Numbered from the stretch's first letter, positions 21,466 to 37,300 are shown. The stretch is 64,000 nt of DNA from Hymenopus coronatus (GCA_030762935.1 CM060887.1:17104501-17168500), one strand, 5' to 3'. Numbers and translations: made by a program. Notes: generated by a model not told the origin, from the sequence alone.

Positions 21466-22317
21466 AAACGCATGTGCAGCATGATAGAATGTAAATTTCC
21501 GGGTGTTCATTTGTGGAAAGGTATATGAGCACAAGATATTTGTTCGCCTAAATGCACTAAATTCAAAACGCAATGGAAAAAGGCAACTTCTACCCCAGAG
21601 GAGGAAATATCTTCACTTTCAGGCTTCCTCCTCGCTATACGTAAAATAAAGGAACAGGGAGTGATAAATAATGTTTCACCTCGAAGGCAGTTAAATTACA
21701 CATCCACTTCTCCATGTATATAAGTGTATATTTTAGCATGAAATACATTTTCCTCGCTTTGTAATAATTAAGATAGTTCTAGGTAAACAATATAATACAT
21801 TCTCAAAAATCTATACATTATTTTGATTTTCATACTTGGTGTGCTAACTTACATTGAACAAAAGTTCTATAGATAAAAAGTTTGTATATCTTAAAGCGCT
21901 CTGACATTATGTTACAATTATATTCGTCTGCTTCCTGCTCCTTCGGTAACGTCATCGAATGGTAGCACCGAATCAGCAGTAATAACCAAGAGTAGGCCGA
22001 TCGATTCTGGCCCAATCTGTAGTAGTTAGAGTAACCTTGGAATTCGCTTTCTTTGGGTTTCTGTGCATGAATTTACACAGCTTCCAAAGAAAGACACTTT
22101 GACGGAGGAACATTTACTTAGTTTGGTGTTCTGTGCAGTTTCTAGGGAGTTTTATTTTTTATATTAAGTCAAGCGAAGGCATGATAGTTGAGAACATTGT
22201 GGCCTTACGGATAAGAAAATAATTTTGTGTTGATGGTTGTGAAGAAAGAATAAAATCCGGAACACTTGTTCTTGAAAGTGTATTTGTAAAACTATGATAC
22301 ATTCAGTATTATAAGCA
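21461..22317 (+). other. Upstream region and probable 5' UTR of COPS3
   Basis: No repeat or ORF of note. The stretch contains scattered CpG (TTCGGTAACGTCATCGAATG near 21943) and ends at the COPS3 start codon. The promoter is expected here by position, but no TATA box is evident at a convincing distance. Confidence 0.4.
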
Positions 22318-22372
22318 ATGGCATCTGCACTAGAACAATTTGTAAACAACGTGCGCACATTATCAGCTCAAG
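22318..22372 (+). CDS. COPS3: COPS3 coding exon 1
   Basis: Encodes residues 1-18 ([18 protein letters not shown]) plus the first base of a Gly codon. The ATG has G at -3 and G at +4. The donor is G|GTAAGG. Confidence 0.95.
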
Positions 22373-25300
22373 GTAAGGTTAAGTGATGCACCCGCCTCCA
22401 ATGTGGGAGTTTGTACATTCAAAATAAGATAAAGTTGGATGATACGAGGGGGTTACGATTTCGTAAGCACAGTTTGACCTATTCCAGGTTTAATATTTCA
22501 GAATATATGGTCGTTTTGGACAATCTTCTACACTTGTCACCCATTTCGGTGTGCTCTTCTTAGAATAGGATAGTTGCCGGCAAATAAATCACGGGGTAGT
22601 GGGGCTGACAACATACCGGTCCCCAGTACAACTGCGGAGCGCTGTTTTTATTGGTCACGAGCTTAGTGCGGTAGTAGATTTTTCGTGCTTACATTGTTAT
22701 GTATCAACCAAACAATAGTCGAGAGAAAGCCAGGTGAATGTGACATTGACTTTTTTTTTAATATTATATTTAAGGGGGAATTGACATATATGCTTTTAGA
22801 ATAAAATGTTTTGTGTTTGCATCTCTGGAAACCAATGATCTTTTCAAAATAAATGTACTATGTAAATATTGCTGTTCAATAACCTGTATTATTTGTGTTT
22901 GTGGTTGTCTTATGTCTTGAATAAAGTGGGATGTTTCATAATGTTGGCTTTCTTCTTTCTTTTCTTTTTAATAACACCCAGGTAACTTCAGGGAGCTATG
23001 TGAGCTACTAAACAAGTCCACTGAAGTATTGATGAAGAATGGCCAACATTTGGACAATGTTTTAGAGACATTGGATTTGCAGCAGCATTCATTAGGTGTA
23101 CTTGCTGTACTGTGTGTTAAGTTTTCACTTCCTGCTCCAACAGCAACACCAGATCATCATGAACTGCTCTTTGTTCAGGTGCAAGAGTTCATAACAGGAT
23201 GCAATGGAGAGCAAGTTCGTTTTGCTCCAGATACATGTAAGTATGATAAGTCTGGAACTTGAACACTAGAATGACATCAGGTTGCAAATATGCATAATCA
23301 AATAAGTTATTTTCTGACCCAGTACCCGGTTTTTATGCTATGTTGATCTCAGATTCAAATTTAAAGGGAGAGAAAGAGTTATTTCTCAAGTAAAATATAA
23401 TTAAGTTAATCTAATTGTGGAATGAAAAATCACACTTGATGGGTAGGGTCATTACTGTAGAGTGGAATTACTGTCTTGTATGATTTTTTCATTTTTTCTT
23501 TTATTTTTTTAGCTTAACGTCCTTTGGGCTCTTAGGAAGTCATATGGGGCAATAAATGAAATTTCGGGGTCCATGCAGCTAGGAGTTAGTCAACATGCTT
23601 CTCAAGATAAGGGAAAAACCCCAAAAAACCATATCCGGGTAATTCACCCCAAGCAAGATTCGAACTTGCAATCTGTTGAATGTGAGGCAGGTACAGTACC
23701 CAGGCGGGCATCTCCAATTGTTTCTGCATTACGAAAATAATATTAACCATGTAATTACTAGTTGCCATGTCTGTATATTCCCCCCCCATTTTATAATTAA
23801 GATGCTGGTAACTTATTTATATGAATCATCAGTTTGTAAGCTAATTAAACCCGATTTGATATTGCATATAAATGCATATTTTGGCTTTTCTGATATAAAC
23901 ATCATGTTTCTATAATTTTTTTAGAGTTTTTGTTGCATAAAATAATTTTTTTTCCCATGCAAGACTAAAAATGTTGAATTCTAAACTGAGCCGCTTGCAA
24001 ACTTGTCAGGTAGGTCTAGAGCTGTTATCTTGAATAGTATGCTGTTGCACAATTTATTGTGTAGCCTGCATCAGCATCTCTTAACTTTTATAATTTGTTC
24101 CATGTGTATTTGTAGTATTGCATTCTCTAATTCCTTTGTGTGTATTTCTTTCATTAATTAAAAAAAAAGTATTTGTCACAGATTATATTAAAATAGCGCT
24201 ATGCCAAAAGTAAAAGTTTATGAGTTATCTAGACTTAATAATCTTCAAAATTAATTTACGAGCAATTTAATTTGTATTGATGGCACAATATTATTTTGTA
24301 GAGCTTGTGAAAAAAATGGAAGTGGAAAATGTTCTGAGGTTACCCAACGTAAACTTGGTAAAACATAGGCAATTATTGGCAAAAAAGAGCCTAAACAAAA
24401 GTATTGGGTGAATGTTTACGGAACAGACTAAATCAATTTTCTTTTGCTCTATGTGAAACATTTTTATCATCTGATATATCGCTTTGGAAACTTACTAATC
24501 CTAGTTTGAAAAAATTTAATTGTAAATATAGCATATATACTGAACCTTACAAAAGCACATTACGACACTGTCATACAAAATCATTTATCCAATTTTATTA
24601 TGTCAGGAATGCAAGACAAACTGAATTTATTTGGGTCTTAATAGATGAAACATCAGATTCTGAGGGTAGATTTATTACAAATGTAATTGTTGGTGTCCTT
24701 AACAACATACTGCTGATTGAGGGTCTGCTGCGTAACGTCAGGCAGACAACCTTTGCATCAGAAAATTGCTGAAATGTGCAATGATCTGCATTATGGAACA
24801 TACAGAGTTAGTATTGGCAAAAGGAGGGAAGGAAGCGCACCCATAGTGTAGTGGGAAAACACTGAAGTATGCAATTAACATTGTGAGAAAGCAAGGATGC
24901 TGTTTTTATTTGATAGTAGCTTTGTGTATTAAATTTCTCCCAAAATATCAGTTGATCTAATATATTAAGAGCACATAATTGCAGTGTGATGGTGATGGGT
25001 GTATCTTCATGTTCTGATGAAATCACTTTTAGCTAGCTCATGTGCTGCATAACCTCAAATAACCAGTGTCTGCAATATGTGGGTTAACCTAAAATGGTAC
25101 GCTGTCCAGGTCCCGTCACTTTTCTGCCATTTTCAGATTCCAAGAAAGATTATTGGTTAATCTGCTTGTTAATTTTAAAGAATTGGGGCAACAAAAATAT
25201 ACTGTATACGTGAAATAAGTACATTTTTAATTTTTATTTTAAATGATAGCAGGGAAGCGATAGTTAATATTTAAAAATACTTTTTAATTTTACTGTTATT

Positions 25301-28300
25301 GTGCATTATTGACTCCATAACCTGGTGAATTCCTTAATATTAAATGGGGAAGAAAAATAGACAATTACTACGGCCATCTAGCACCAAATGAATAAGTATA
25401 TTTTTATTTCGTATTTTAAGCAATAGAAGCAAGAAAATGATTAGTTAATATATAAAAATAAAATACAGAGCATTTTTGTCCATAGGTCATCAGTTGAAAA
25501 AGGAAACTAAGCTTTTTGAAAGGCATTTGAAAACCAGTGGAACTATCCATTTGAAAAAAATTAATCATATATAAAAGAATAAACAGTACTGTCCTAGAAT
25601 AATTCCTATAGAAGTTCAGTTGGAAATCATCAGCAATGAAGCCCACATAGCTTCGAAACCGATCTGGCAAAACTATGGATAAGTGTTACAAATCCAATTC
25701 AGAAATTATTCTATTCATATGTATCACTGTTCCAAAACACTCCTTTCATTAAGATTGTTGTTAAGCACTGTCCTATATTAAAATAATTTCATCGCACAAT
25801 ATGTTTACCCAGGAAATGTCATCTACCAGCTACAGGATGAAGGGCAACAGTGAGTCTACTCTGGTGATAGAGGCTTTAAAACATGTTCCAGAAAGGGAAG
25901 CTATTGCCTATCCATCCTTACTTCACTGGCAATGTAAACAAACATGAATGTATTCTTCCACAAACACACATGCACACATCCACAAGGTGCTAAGCATGTT
26001 CGCTTCTTGTACAATTGTAAAACCCATATCCACTTTTGACTGGAAAAGAAATAGCTATCTACTTTCACTGTTCACTGATAATGATTTACTCAAAGAAATG
26101 TACGATAAATAAAATGCAATAAAACAGGTAGGCAAGTCATTGTTCAGTACAAAATACAGATATGTTGTCTTGGAGGTTTGTTGAAGCATTGCATACATAC
26201 ATTATTCCAATGTTTCTGGCAAATGGACAACTATACACTACACATTTCTTTAATATACTGCCATGATGCAGTGACTTACCCAGAAGAGATAATTTAAAGA
26301 TGGAAGTGGTCCTACTTCAAGATATGAGTTGTCTGTTGCAGTTGCACTCAGCTGTCTGAATCATCACCAAGATTAATAATTAGTCAACGACAATATCCAC
26401 CATTCCCTCCAAATCTCTATTTGTTTACCTTTCCTGAACAATGTGTGATACACATTCACTGCATTTTTGGCTGTCACTTGTTGAAAAGCTGCTTACACCT
26501 CGGCTAATTCAAAAGGTTTGCTTACTTTATGCTGCTTTCAGAAACAATAGTAAATTCTAGCATTAAGCTGAGAATATTGTTCAATGAAAAGTAAGGTATC
26601 TTTCACAAAATTTGGTGTGTACATTAGGAATAATTCTTTTCTCACAACTTTTTTAAAGATTTCCTTGCTTATATTTCACTACACTGGTACTCCATGTTTC
26701 TACTATTTCTTGTTGACTAAAAGCAGCCATACAGATGAACTGACAATGCATATGTATAGCTACACAAAGATATAATGATTATAAATTGTGTTCCTAAATC
26801 ATTCACACTATATTGTTTAGACAACATTGCATAGTTTAGTATCATACTTGTGCACTCTCTCAGCAATTTAGCAGGAACTATTTGGTGATGTAGAAAAGCT
26901 GTAAAATGTTCAGCAACTAATCAGAACCATTGCAACATGTTTACATTATCAGTGAAGTAAGGATGGATGGAGAATAGAGTAATTAGATTTTCAACCTGTG
27001 CATCTAAATAAATCTTTACTCACACAATTTATTTCATGTGTGATTTATATTACATGGTTATGCCTACTTGTTAGTGTAAATGTTGGATTTATCCCTCTTT
27101 ATGAAGATATTCATTACAATGTATAGCACTACATTTATGGTGACTTTTCTAAACCACATCCTTCTGATGTAGATTTTAATTTAATAGAAACAGGATAATG
27201 TATAACTTTCACCTTATATAACATGTATGGCTTAATTTAATATTTGTTGCTTATAAAATCAATTTGTATAACAACATTTCTCTAACAAATCAAATACCAC
27301 ATAGAGTATGTTGTTTGTTTACTGGTTAAGAAAAATTCAATAATTTGTGGTCTTTTTTTTTTTATATATATATATATTTATTAATTTTTTTTTTTTTATG
27401 AACCTTTGTATATTTTTTATTCCATACAAGTGAATCTTAAAGTTGAAGACTGTTTAAATACAGTAACATCAGAAGTGCTTATAAGGATTAAATGTTTATT
27501 TTTTAACAGATGCAGAATTATGTCATCTTCTGGCACACAATTTAACAGAGTTGAAGCTACCGTTACGTGGCATTGATCTCTTGCGACGGGCAATACGTAA
27601 AATACAGCTTTTCGACTCTCAGCTCACTTCAATACATGCTGATCTTTGTCAGTTATGTTTATTAGCAAAGTGCTTCAAACCAGCACTGGAGTTCCTCAAC
27701 ACTGATATTACTAGTATCAGCCAGGAGGTAAGGCACTTTATTAATGTGGTAGATCTGTTTGAGCTTTGTAATTGTAACATATTTCTAGTATGTGTGAAAA
27801 AACAAAAGATAACAGTTAAATGTTTTGTATACATCTAAGTATTTATTTGCCATATTTATCCGAATACAACATGACCTCGAATGCAAGATGACCACCATTT
27901 TTCAGAACTTAATTTTGGAATTTAGCATATAATGTTTAAATGAAATTTAAAGTTTTGCCATCTATTTTGAGCTGATTAAGTACCTTATTATTATTATTAT
28001 TAATTTTTTTTTTTTCTTTAGTTAGAATTTGTGCAGAAATTCAGGTTTTGAGCTGTTGACAGAGAAGGGAGTACGGAAATGTACAGTATGGGTGGGATGG
28101 TACAATGTGACAGTGGTGGCAACATAACTGTAATGATGATGATGGATATGCTTTATTATTTAGAGAATATAACTTAATATAACACGCTGTACATTTTTTG
28201 TATCTAATTTGAATTTGCGCAGATATTTACATTGCATGCGGGAGAGAAATGAGAAGGGAAAACGGAAATGTCTGTGTTTGGTGGTGATGGTGGCAGCTGA

Positions 28301-31300
28301 CTTGTAATGACAATTACGAATACGATTTTCAATTAGTTAACATACTTAATGTAACATCATGGACGTTTTATCCAATTCATATTTGCACGTAAATTCCTGT
28401 TTAGAGTGGGAGAGACGAAGAGGAGTGCACGGAAAGTGTGGAATGTGTGTGATAATAGAACGTGACGATGGCAGCAGCAGCAACAATTAAGAATAGTATT
28501 TTCTATTAAGACAACATACTTAATATATCATAAAATATTTTATTGAATTTGCAGTAAATTCACATTGTGGGCGGCACAAAGAGGCAGAGGGAAAACTGGA
28601 AAGTACTGGTATAGGTATGTGTGGCATGTTGAGGGGAAATGCTCAGCTAACCTCTCTCTCGCTGCTTGACCTTTGACTTCCAACACACATTACATCCAAC
28701 TATCGATGTGAAAGAAAGTCCTTTAATTTTATTCTCGGAGAATAATCCTTTTTTCAATGAGAATGCTCATAGGCTAGTTTTTGCACAAAATCTGGCACAT
28801 ACATTGCGATGGAAATCCCCAGGTGTTGCCACTGTCATACCTGTGAAGTTTGAAACTTAATTTTTCCCTGCACAGTGTTTGGAAAACTTTATCGCGAATA
28901 CAAGATGAACCCCAGTTCTGAACATTAATATGTTGGAAAAAAAAAACATTGTCTTGTATTTGGATAAATACAATTTTAATTTATTACCTACTTAGAATGG
29001 AAGTGCTGTGAGAAAAGCTGTGCTTTAAAAACTAAGTATGTGCACATTCATCCCAATTAATCAGTTATAACCTTAATTTAAATTTTGTTTATACTTAGTA
29101 TACCACATCATTCTCATCTGGCAGTAACTAGAGACCAATACAGTAGAGGCTGTGGAAGCCTACAAGAACTTTGTACTTGTTTTTGCAATCTCTTGTGTTG
29201 TAAGAATTTCTTATTGCTGCACACAGTATGTGAAGAACTTTCTCCATATATAAAGCTGTAATTGAAACTTTTATATTAATTTTTAATATCAGATAAACAA
29301 CCAATGTTTCTCAATAAAATGGACACAAAGCAATAAATCTTATTTTTAGATTATTTTTCGTTTATGGTGAACTGCCTTTTTTCCTTACTCCAGAAGACAT
29401 TAATTATTTCTTCCACTACAGAAGAGGATATATAAGTTGAATTAAAAAAATAAAGCTTGCACTTGTTGTGAACCATTTTTACATAACAAATGCTGATATA
29501 ATGCAAATGGTTCCTCACCTTTTCTGTTTACAGTTTTGACAGAAAATCAAATGTTGTATAAAAATAGTTTACAAATAAGCACGGGTATAGTGCAAATTAT
29601 TCTTCACCAGTTTCTGTTTACAAAATGGTAGCCCATCTCAGTATTGTGGGGGTAGCATGTCTGTCTCACATTCAAGAAGTTGAAATTTTGAATCTCACTT
29701 AGGGTTAGTTACCCAGATAAGGTTTTTTTTTCTTTTCTTCTTATCCTGAGAAGACAAATGTGGAGTAACTTGAAGCTCTATGGACCCCAAAATCATTTAA
29801 GTATACTTCATTGATTTCATTCATTGTCCATTATGACCAACCAGGTGAAAAGACATTAAGCTACACAGAAAAGGTAATATCTAAGAAGTTATAATAGTGT
29901 TACAACACTATTATTCATGTGCATATTATAATTCTGCTACATTTATTATCATTTTCTGCTTATCTCCAGAATTTATGATCACATTAATACAATCATATGG
30001 AACAGGCTCAGTATCTATGCTTTGAATTACAAACTTGCGGAAACTTGCCTTAAAAGAAGGCAAGTTATACTACACAGTGTTAACTTTTGTTTTTATTTGT
30101 TTCAGGGTGGCCAGTTTGATGCTAAGCATTTTCTTTTATACTACTATTATGGAGGAATGATATATGCAGCATTAAAGAACTATGACAGAGCACTGTATTT
30201 TTTTGAAGTTGCCATTACTACACCTGCTATGGCAGTCTCTCACATAATGCTGGAATCTTATAAGAAATATATTTTAGTTTCTCTTATTCTTCATGGCAAG
30301 GTGAGTATCTTCAGATATTGATGACAAAATTATTTCAATGTTTAGAACAGGGAAAATAAAAGAAAAGCATAGATTGAAATGTGTGGAATAATTTATTTTT
30401 TCTAGCAATATTGAAGGTAAATTATAGTAAGTGAATCAGTGTTGAGGGCTCATGTTTCTCCAAGCTCTAAACTACTGGCAAGATATGTTTTGAGGATCTA
30501 TTGTCCCCATTTTCAGTTGACTTAACAGTGATTCGCAATCGTCTGGAAGAAGATGACAAGAAGAACATGCCACATTGGTGATAGATTAAATTGTATGCTG
30601 GAATTTCAAAGTTCATATTTGATGTTCAAAACTTTTGATATATGTTCTTTCCCATTATTGGTTTGACTTTTTGTTTGTTACTATGCCTTTAATCCCAGAA
30701 GTAATTAACTAGCTTAATTTATCTTAATTGTATGACTCTGATATTCCTAAAGTTTTCTTTTAGTCTTAGCTTTAGGATCGTTGCTTATTTCAAGGAAATC
30801 CTTAAGCAGCAGGTTTGAATTCACAGACACTCTTTCAGGCGAATAAGAAAAATGCTTATTTGTCTAAGGTTGCTCTGACTTCTGCTTAAGCAAAAGGAGA
30901 GCAGTTACCATCTTAAATCAATTGCCTACAATGGAGATTAAAGAGGATAATGATTTTGTGGAGCATATAGAGTTTTACAATAAAATTGCACTGCATAATA
31001 AGTGATATTGCATGAATTCATTGGAAACGTATAATGTTGCTGGTTTCAACAAGGATATCAATTTACCAAAATCACTGTTGTAAATATAATCAGTTCCTCT
31101 GCTATACATAACCTTAACACTTAATGTTCGTTATTTCCTTTGAATTTGTTCTCTCATTTGATTTCCTTTTCTTCACTTTCCCTGTCTATTTATGTTCCTA
31201 TTTCAGTTTACTCTAAGCTCTTTCCTTTATTTATATACCCAATTTTTCCTTCTTTGGCTGTCCCTTTTCCTCTTACTTTGTAACTGTTTACTTTTCTCTT

Positions 31301-34300
31301 TCCTCTTGCCTTTCTTTCACATTCTTTTATTTTTATTTCTTTTTCACATCAATTTACTTGCCGTAGTTCTCACTCTTTCACTTTTTACTTTTTTATCCCC
31401 TCCCTTCCCTTCTATTTTTGGTTTGCTTCCTTTTCTCTGCCTAGTAACGTGTTGTGTCATCCCATGTTCCTCCCTACTCTTTGATTTTGTTTACACCATG
31501 ATATCTCCTAATTTATCTGTGCACCATTTGCCTCTCTGGAACGTCCTTCAATCTTGTGTCTTGCTGACCTCCCTTCTTTCTTTTCACATTGCACCCATTC
31601 ATCTTATATCTTCTTTCCACTCAAACCACCATACTCTTAACTCTCCCCTTGTGTGTTCCCTTGTCTTTTAAGTTTTTTTACACTCCTTGTCCATTGTGCG
31701 GCTAACTCCTTTTTCATTTTCCCTCCTTGCTCTACCATCAGCTTGTTTCCTTCCCTCCTTCCTTGCATTGTCTCTCTGCCCTATCTCTAATGTGCTCCCT
31801 TGCATCATTTCCCTTACCATCTCCCTTACTTTTCCTGTTTGTTAACCACCAAAGTTGTTTCCCATCTTGAAATTTTGTACATAATTTTGCTGTTTCCTGA
31901 ATTCTTGCTCACATTTTACTCTCTGATCCCTCTTCTATTGTTTTACCACTCATCCATAATTTAAAATTTTGAATATATTGTAGTTTCCATCTCTCTTCAT
32001 TGTTTTATTAATCTATTCCATACTTCTCTTTGTTGATAGTCTGTTTTCTTTTGAAGTAAATGTGCATTCCTTTCACTTTCTTCCTGGCTTATTACGAGGT
32101 TGTTCTGAGAAGTTTCCGACCTCAACATGAAGATGGCAGCACTCGTAAATAAAAGCTAAAAGCTAGTGAATTTCATTGTTCGTCTGTTGACAGTTACTCA
32201 CCAAAGTTTCAGCCATTTTGAATGCTCAATTGTTATGTAACAGTCGTTTGAGTGAGGTAATGTGAATGTTTTTATGAAAATGGACAAAATTGAGTATTGA
32301 GTTGTCATTAAATATTTGTTTTTGAAAGGCAATACGCCTACGCAAACAAAGATGATTTGGACTCTGTGTATGTGGATTTTGCACTATCATTTATCACAGT
32401 GAAATTTTGGGCAGCTGAATTTCGTGGCTGTAAGAGCTTGGGAGGCGAACGTTCGGAACGTCCAAAAACTGCAACTACCGACAAAAACATCACCAAAGTT
32501 CACCTAATGGTGCTAGACGACCACCAAATTAAAGTGAGAGAGATAGCAGAGGCTATGAACATGTCAAAAGAATGTGTTTGTCACATATTAAATCAACATT
32601 TAGACATGAGAAAGCTGTCCCCGCGTTGGGTGCCATATTTGCTCACGTTTGACCAAAAACATATTCGAATGAACATTTCCAACGGTCTGTTGGTGCTGTT
32701 TAGGGGCAATAAATCCGAGTTTTGGCACCAATTAATTACTGTAGATGAAACTTGGATACACCGTTATATGCCCGAAACAAAAATACAGTCCAAACAGTGG
32801 ACTGCAAAGGGGAAACCGGCTCCAAAAAAAGCAAAAAACTGTTTTTTCGGCTGGGAAAGTGGTGGTGACTGTTTTTTGGGATAGTTATGGAGTTATTGTA
32901 ATCGATTATCTTCAGAAAGGAAAAATCATTACAAGAGCATACTACGCATCATTACTTGAAAAGCTGAAGGCAGAACTTGCGGAAAAATGGCCACATTTGC
33001 AGAAAAAGAAAATCCTGTTTCACCAAGACAATGATCCGTCTTACACCTCAACGGTTGCAATAGCGAAAATCCATGAATTATGGTTTGAACTGCGTGACCG
33101 TCTGCCTTTCTCACCAGATCTAGCCCCAAGCGACTTCTTTTTTTTCCCCTCATCTGAAAATTGCTCTCAGAGGACAGAGATTTTCGTCAGATGAAGAGTC
33201 AATCACCTTTGTAAACAATTATTTTGCAGAGAAAAATGCCAAATACTATTTGGACGGGTTACAGAGATGGTAGCATCGCTGGGAGAAGCGTGTAGAGTTA
33301 CAGGGAGACTGTATTGAAAAATAATAAAAAAAAAAAATTGAAAAATGTCTTGTATCTTCATTAGGTTGGAAATTTTTCAGACCACCCTCGTATGTCGTGT
33401 GTGTGAGCATGTCAAAATGAAAAGTTGATTAAATACTTAATATTAAGTTCAGCATTTTCCAAAGATGTGACCCCAAACTGTCCTTCATGTGGAACATTTT
33501 TTGAAAATTTTGGTTTTCTCAAAAATGGCTCTAATGGTTTCGATTAAAATAGCAATGTTTTAAGTTATATTTATGCTTAATGAAATGTATGTCTTGAATT
33601 TTCTGGGAATTACTTCTGAAGTCCTGTTCATTTTGCATAACTGGTAAACCATAAGAGATAAAAAAAAATCTTACTACTCAAAAAGATCTTGTTAAAACAT
33701 ACAGATTATGCAAAATACATTTTTGTTTGTTTTTATTTTGTTTTGTTATCTCTTTTATAAACACACAGTCACTCACACACAGACACATTTTCTCATGGTG
33801 AATGAAAGAGAACGGAATGTTAAGGCATCTTGTAGCAACCAGCTTTTAAGAGATTTTACTATCACTTTAGTCTAGTGTATTTCCTTATTCCTATGTAGCT
33901 ACAAGGAAGTATGTAATAGAAGTATTTCAGCAAATGCTTTTATCTATGTATGTCATGTAGATAAAAAATTAAGCTTTTGTAAGAAGAATTTGTTGCAGAA
34001 TAGGTAGAAACTATCATATGAATATATCACATCAGATATACATATATGTATGGTGTGTATATTTATTTATTTTTTGTTTTGTTTGTTTGATTAAACTGAT
34101 TTGGTTGGCATAAATCCTCTGTGCCCAAAATAAGTAATTTGTATAGCAAGAGTATATTTAAAACCAATGTTGAGCATGTATGTTAATGCATTTATTTGTG
34201 AAATTATGCAAAGAATAAATAAATGATCATCCTCTACAGATTCAGAACATTCCCAAATACACATCACAAGTGGTTGGAAGATTCATCAAGCCACTAAGTC

Positions 34301-37300
34301 AACCATACCATGATCTTGCAACTGCGTACTCCAGTAACAATTCTGATGAGCTGAGGGCTGTAATCAACCGATGTCAGGAAACTTTTAGCAGGTTTGTGCA
34401 TACATGAAATAAATTTACTATTTCAAAAGTTTTAAAACTAGTATTTAATTAGTTACACTCCTGAAATATTTCTTGTCCACCTTATATCACTTTCAGCCAA
34501 TGTGACTAACTGCAGTTTTGTAAACATAAGTTAGAACAAAATATTTTATAAGGTATAATTTGCTAATCAGTGGAAAATACAAGGACCATTCAAATATAAA
34601 CCAGAAATATGTTTGACTCACATAATGACATGAGTGAGATATCTGGGGCATTGTTAGCAAGCTGTTACCATGGCCCTCTGTCACTTCTGTCATTCACTAT
34701 CACTCTTGAGTGAACAAGAAATGCATGTCTTTTGCACAGTTCATTATTATTCATTATCTCACCAACAAAAGTGTAAAATGTAGTGAAAATTTGAAGAGAA
34801 TCCAAGTACAATTTGGTGATGCAAAACCTAAGTATTTGATTGGGCACAGAAATTTCAAAATGGTTGCAATAAGAGAGAAAATCAATGTCATAAACTGCAT
34901 CTGGCGACCAGCATAAGCTTGTGGCAATGACTATTGAATTTCTGCTGCCAATGTTGCATCAATGGTGAGTGTATGTATTGAAATATCTGTGGCTTTTATC
35001 GGACACATTTGAATACAGAAATATATTGGCAAGGTGGTTTCTGCGCTTTCTTATTGAGGCACAAAAGAATGTGTGGAAAGACAGCTGTCAATGGCTTCAG
35101 GGTTACTTTGAAGACTAATGAGAGGCATTTTTGGACTGTATCATGATCTGTGACGAAACTTGGGTCCATCACTACACTTCAGAGAACAAGATGACAAGTA
35201 AAAAGTGGTGGAAAGTTGGAGAGGAGTTGGATTAAGGCCAGGTGTTGATTATTAGCCAAGAAAGTTTTAGCTACTGTGATTTGGGACTTCAAAGATGTGT
35301 TGGTCATTGACTTGCTACATGATGCTGTCAGCTGCTGGATTAAGTCAAAGCAGCTTACCACAGTAAACGAGGCTGGCAAGCCATGTGCAATCTCCTCCTT
35401 CTGCATGACAACATACAGCAGCTATAACTCACTAAATTACACTGGTCACATCTTGAACGCCCACCAAAAGGGAAAAAAATGGAATCTGTGTAGTATGAAA
35501 TAATACAAGAAGTAATGTTAAACAAACCAATGTTTTGAAATACTCTTGAGCAAATTTGATTATTTTAGGAGGGTAGGCCTTTATTCATTTTTGCTTAACA
35601 CGCCCTTCATAAACCAATCTGACACAGTCCGGACTTGGCCCCTATGACTGCCATATTTTTGTGCCCTTGAAGGAGGCATTGAGAGAAAAGATTTAAAGAC
35701 CACACTGTGGTGAACAGTATGTGCATAATTAATAATAATCTTTTGTACATTGGACAGATCATTTGTTACATAACATCCATTATATACATACCACTGCTTA
35801 CAATGTGCTATTTACAATTATAAATTATTATTAATTTACAATCTAAATTATACAGATATGTGTTAATGAGATATTCATTCAGTTTATGTGTGAATCATGT
35901 TTTTGAACTGGTCAGTTTGAACTGATCAGCAAAAACCTGCTTACAGTTTGCACACAAATGGTTGAAAAGGCAATCACAGGCAGAAATGTAATAGCACACA
36001 AATGTGCAGTAAAACCAGATAATCCTACTCTACCCAGACTTTATGGCCTACCTAAAATCCACAAACAAAACATATCCATGAGACCTATAATCAGTAGTAT
36101 CAATTCATCAACCTATAATTTGGCAAAATGGTTAAACAAGAAATTTAATTCATTCCAAAACTTCAATAGTCTAGGCATCAAAAACTCTCTGGAACTTGTA
36201 GAAAACATTAAAGATTTCCAGTTACAAGAAGACTACATGCTTGTGTCATTTGATATAAAATCTCTCTTTCCAAGCATACCAATAATGAAACTACCACCAT
36301 TAATTCAAAACTGGCTTCATTCTATAGGGATACCCAATAGAGGCATTTCTGAAAACATGGACCTAACAAAATTAAACATAGAGCAGAACTACTTCCAACT
36401 TCAATCTAAATTTTACTGCCAAACGTTAGGTTTAGCAATGGCAACCCTCTCACCATTGCTTGCAGATCTTTATATGAGTTCCTTAGAAACGAGAGCAACA
36501 AAAGTGTTCCCGTGGATCTTTAAAATTTGGCAAAGATATGTGGACGATATTTTTGCAATAGTTCCAAAGAAGCACATTCAGGATGCACTAAAGCTGTTAA
36601 ATTTACAAAAAAAAAAAAAAAAAAAAATGACATTCACACTAGAAACTGAAAAGGATGGACAATTCCATTTCTGGATGTTAAAATCATTAAAAATGCACAC
36701 AGAATAAATGTTGGAATATACAGAAAACCGTCACAAATGGACAATTACATAAAAGCAATAGCTTCAACCCAAGACTCTCATAAGCAGGCAGTTTTCAATA
36801 GTTTAATGCATATGCTGGTGAAGATACCACTCACAGAACATGAGTATGAAATAGAATATAGAAAAAAATGGTTGAAATTGTGGAAATAAATGGCTTCCAA
36901 AAATCACTAGTAGACAAAAAAGTAAATGCAGCAAAAAAGAAAGAAATTGTTAAAGGAAACAACCATGCTCTATACAAAAGAAGAGAAAACGTTTAAAAAA
37001 ATGCACATTTCATCCAGATATATTTTACAAATTCAAAAAGATTTTTAAAGAATACAATATACAATTTACACCATAAAACATCACTTGAATCCATCACTAA
37101 AGACAGCATCCTATCAAATAAAAAATCCAAAATTTACCAAATAGAATGCAACATTTGCAACAAAGTTTACGTTGGGAAAACCAAAAGGAACCTGAAAAAA
37201 GAACTAAGGAACATTTCAGATGCATAAAGTACAACCATCTAGAGAAATCAGCAGTGGCTACCCATTTTTGGACAGAAAACCATGATATAAACCCAGAACC

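Noticed and set aside
31192..31671. 159-codon plus-strand frame in COPS3 intron 4
   Set aside because: Composition is almost only Phe, Leu and Ser, as forced by the pyrimidine tract. No domain or splice context.
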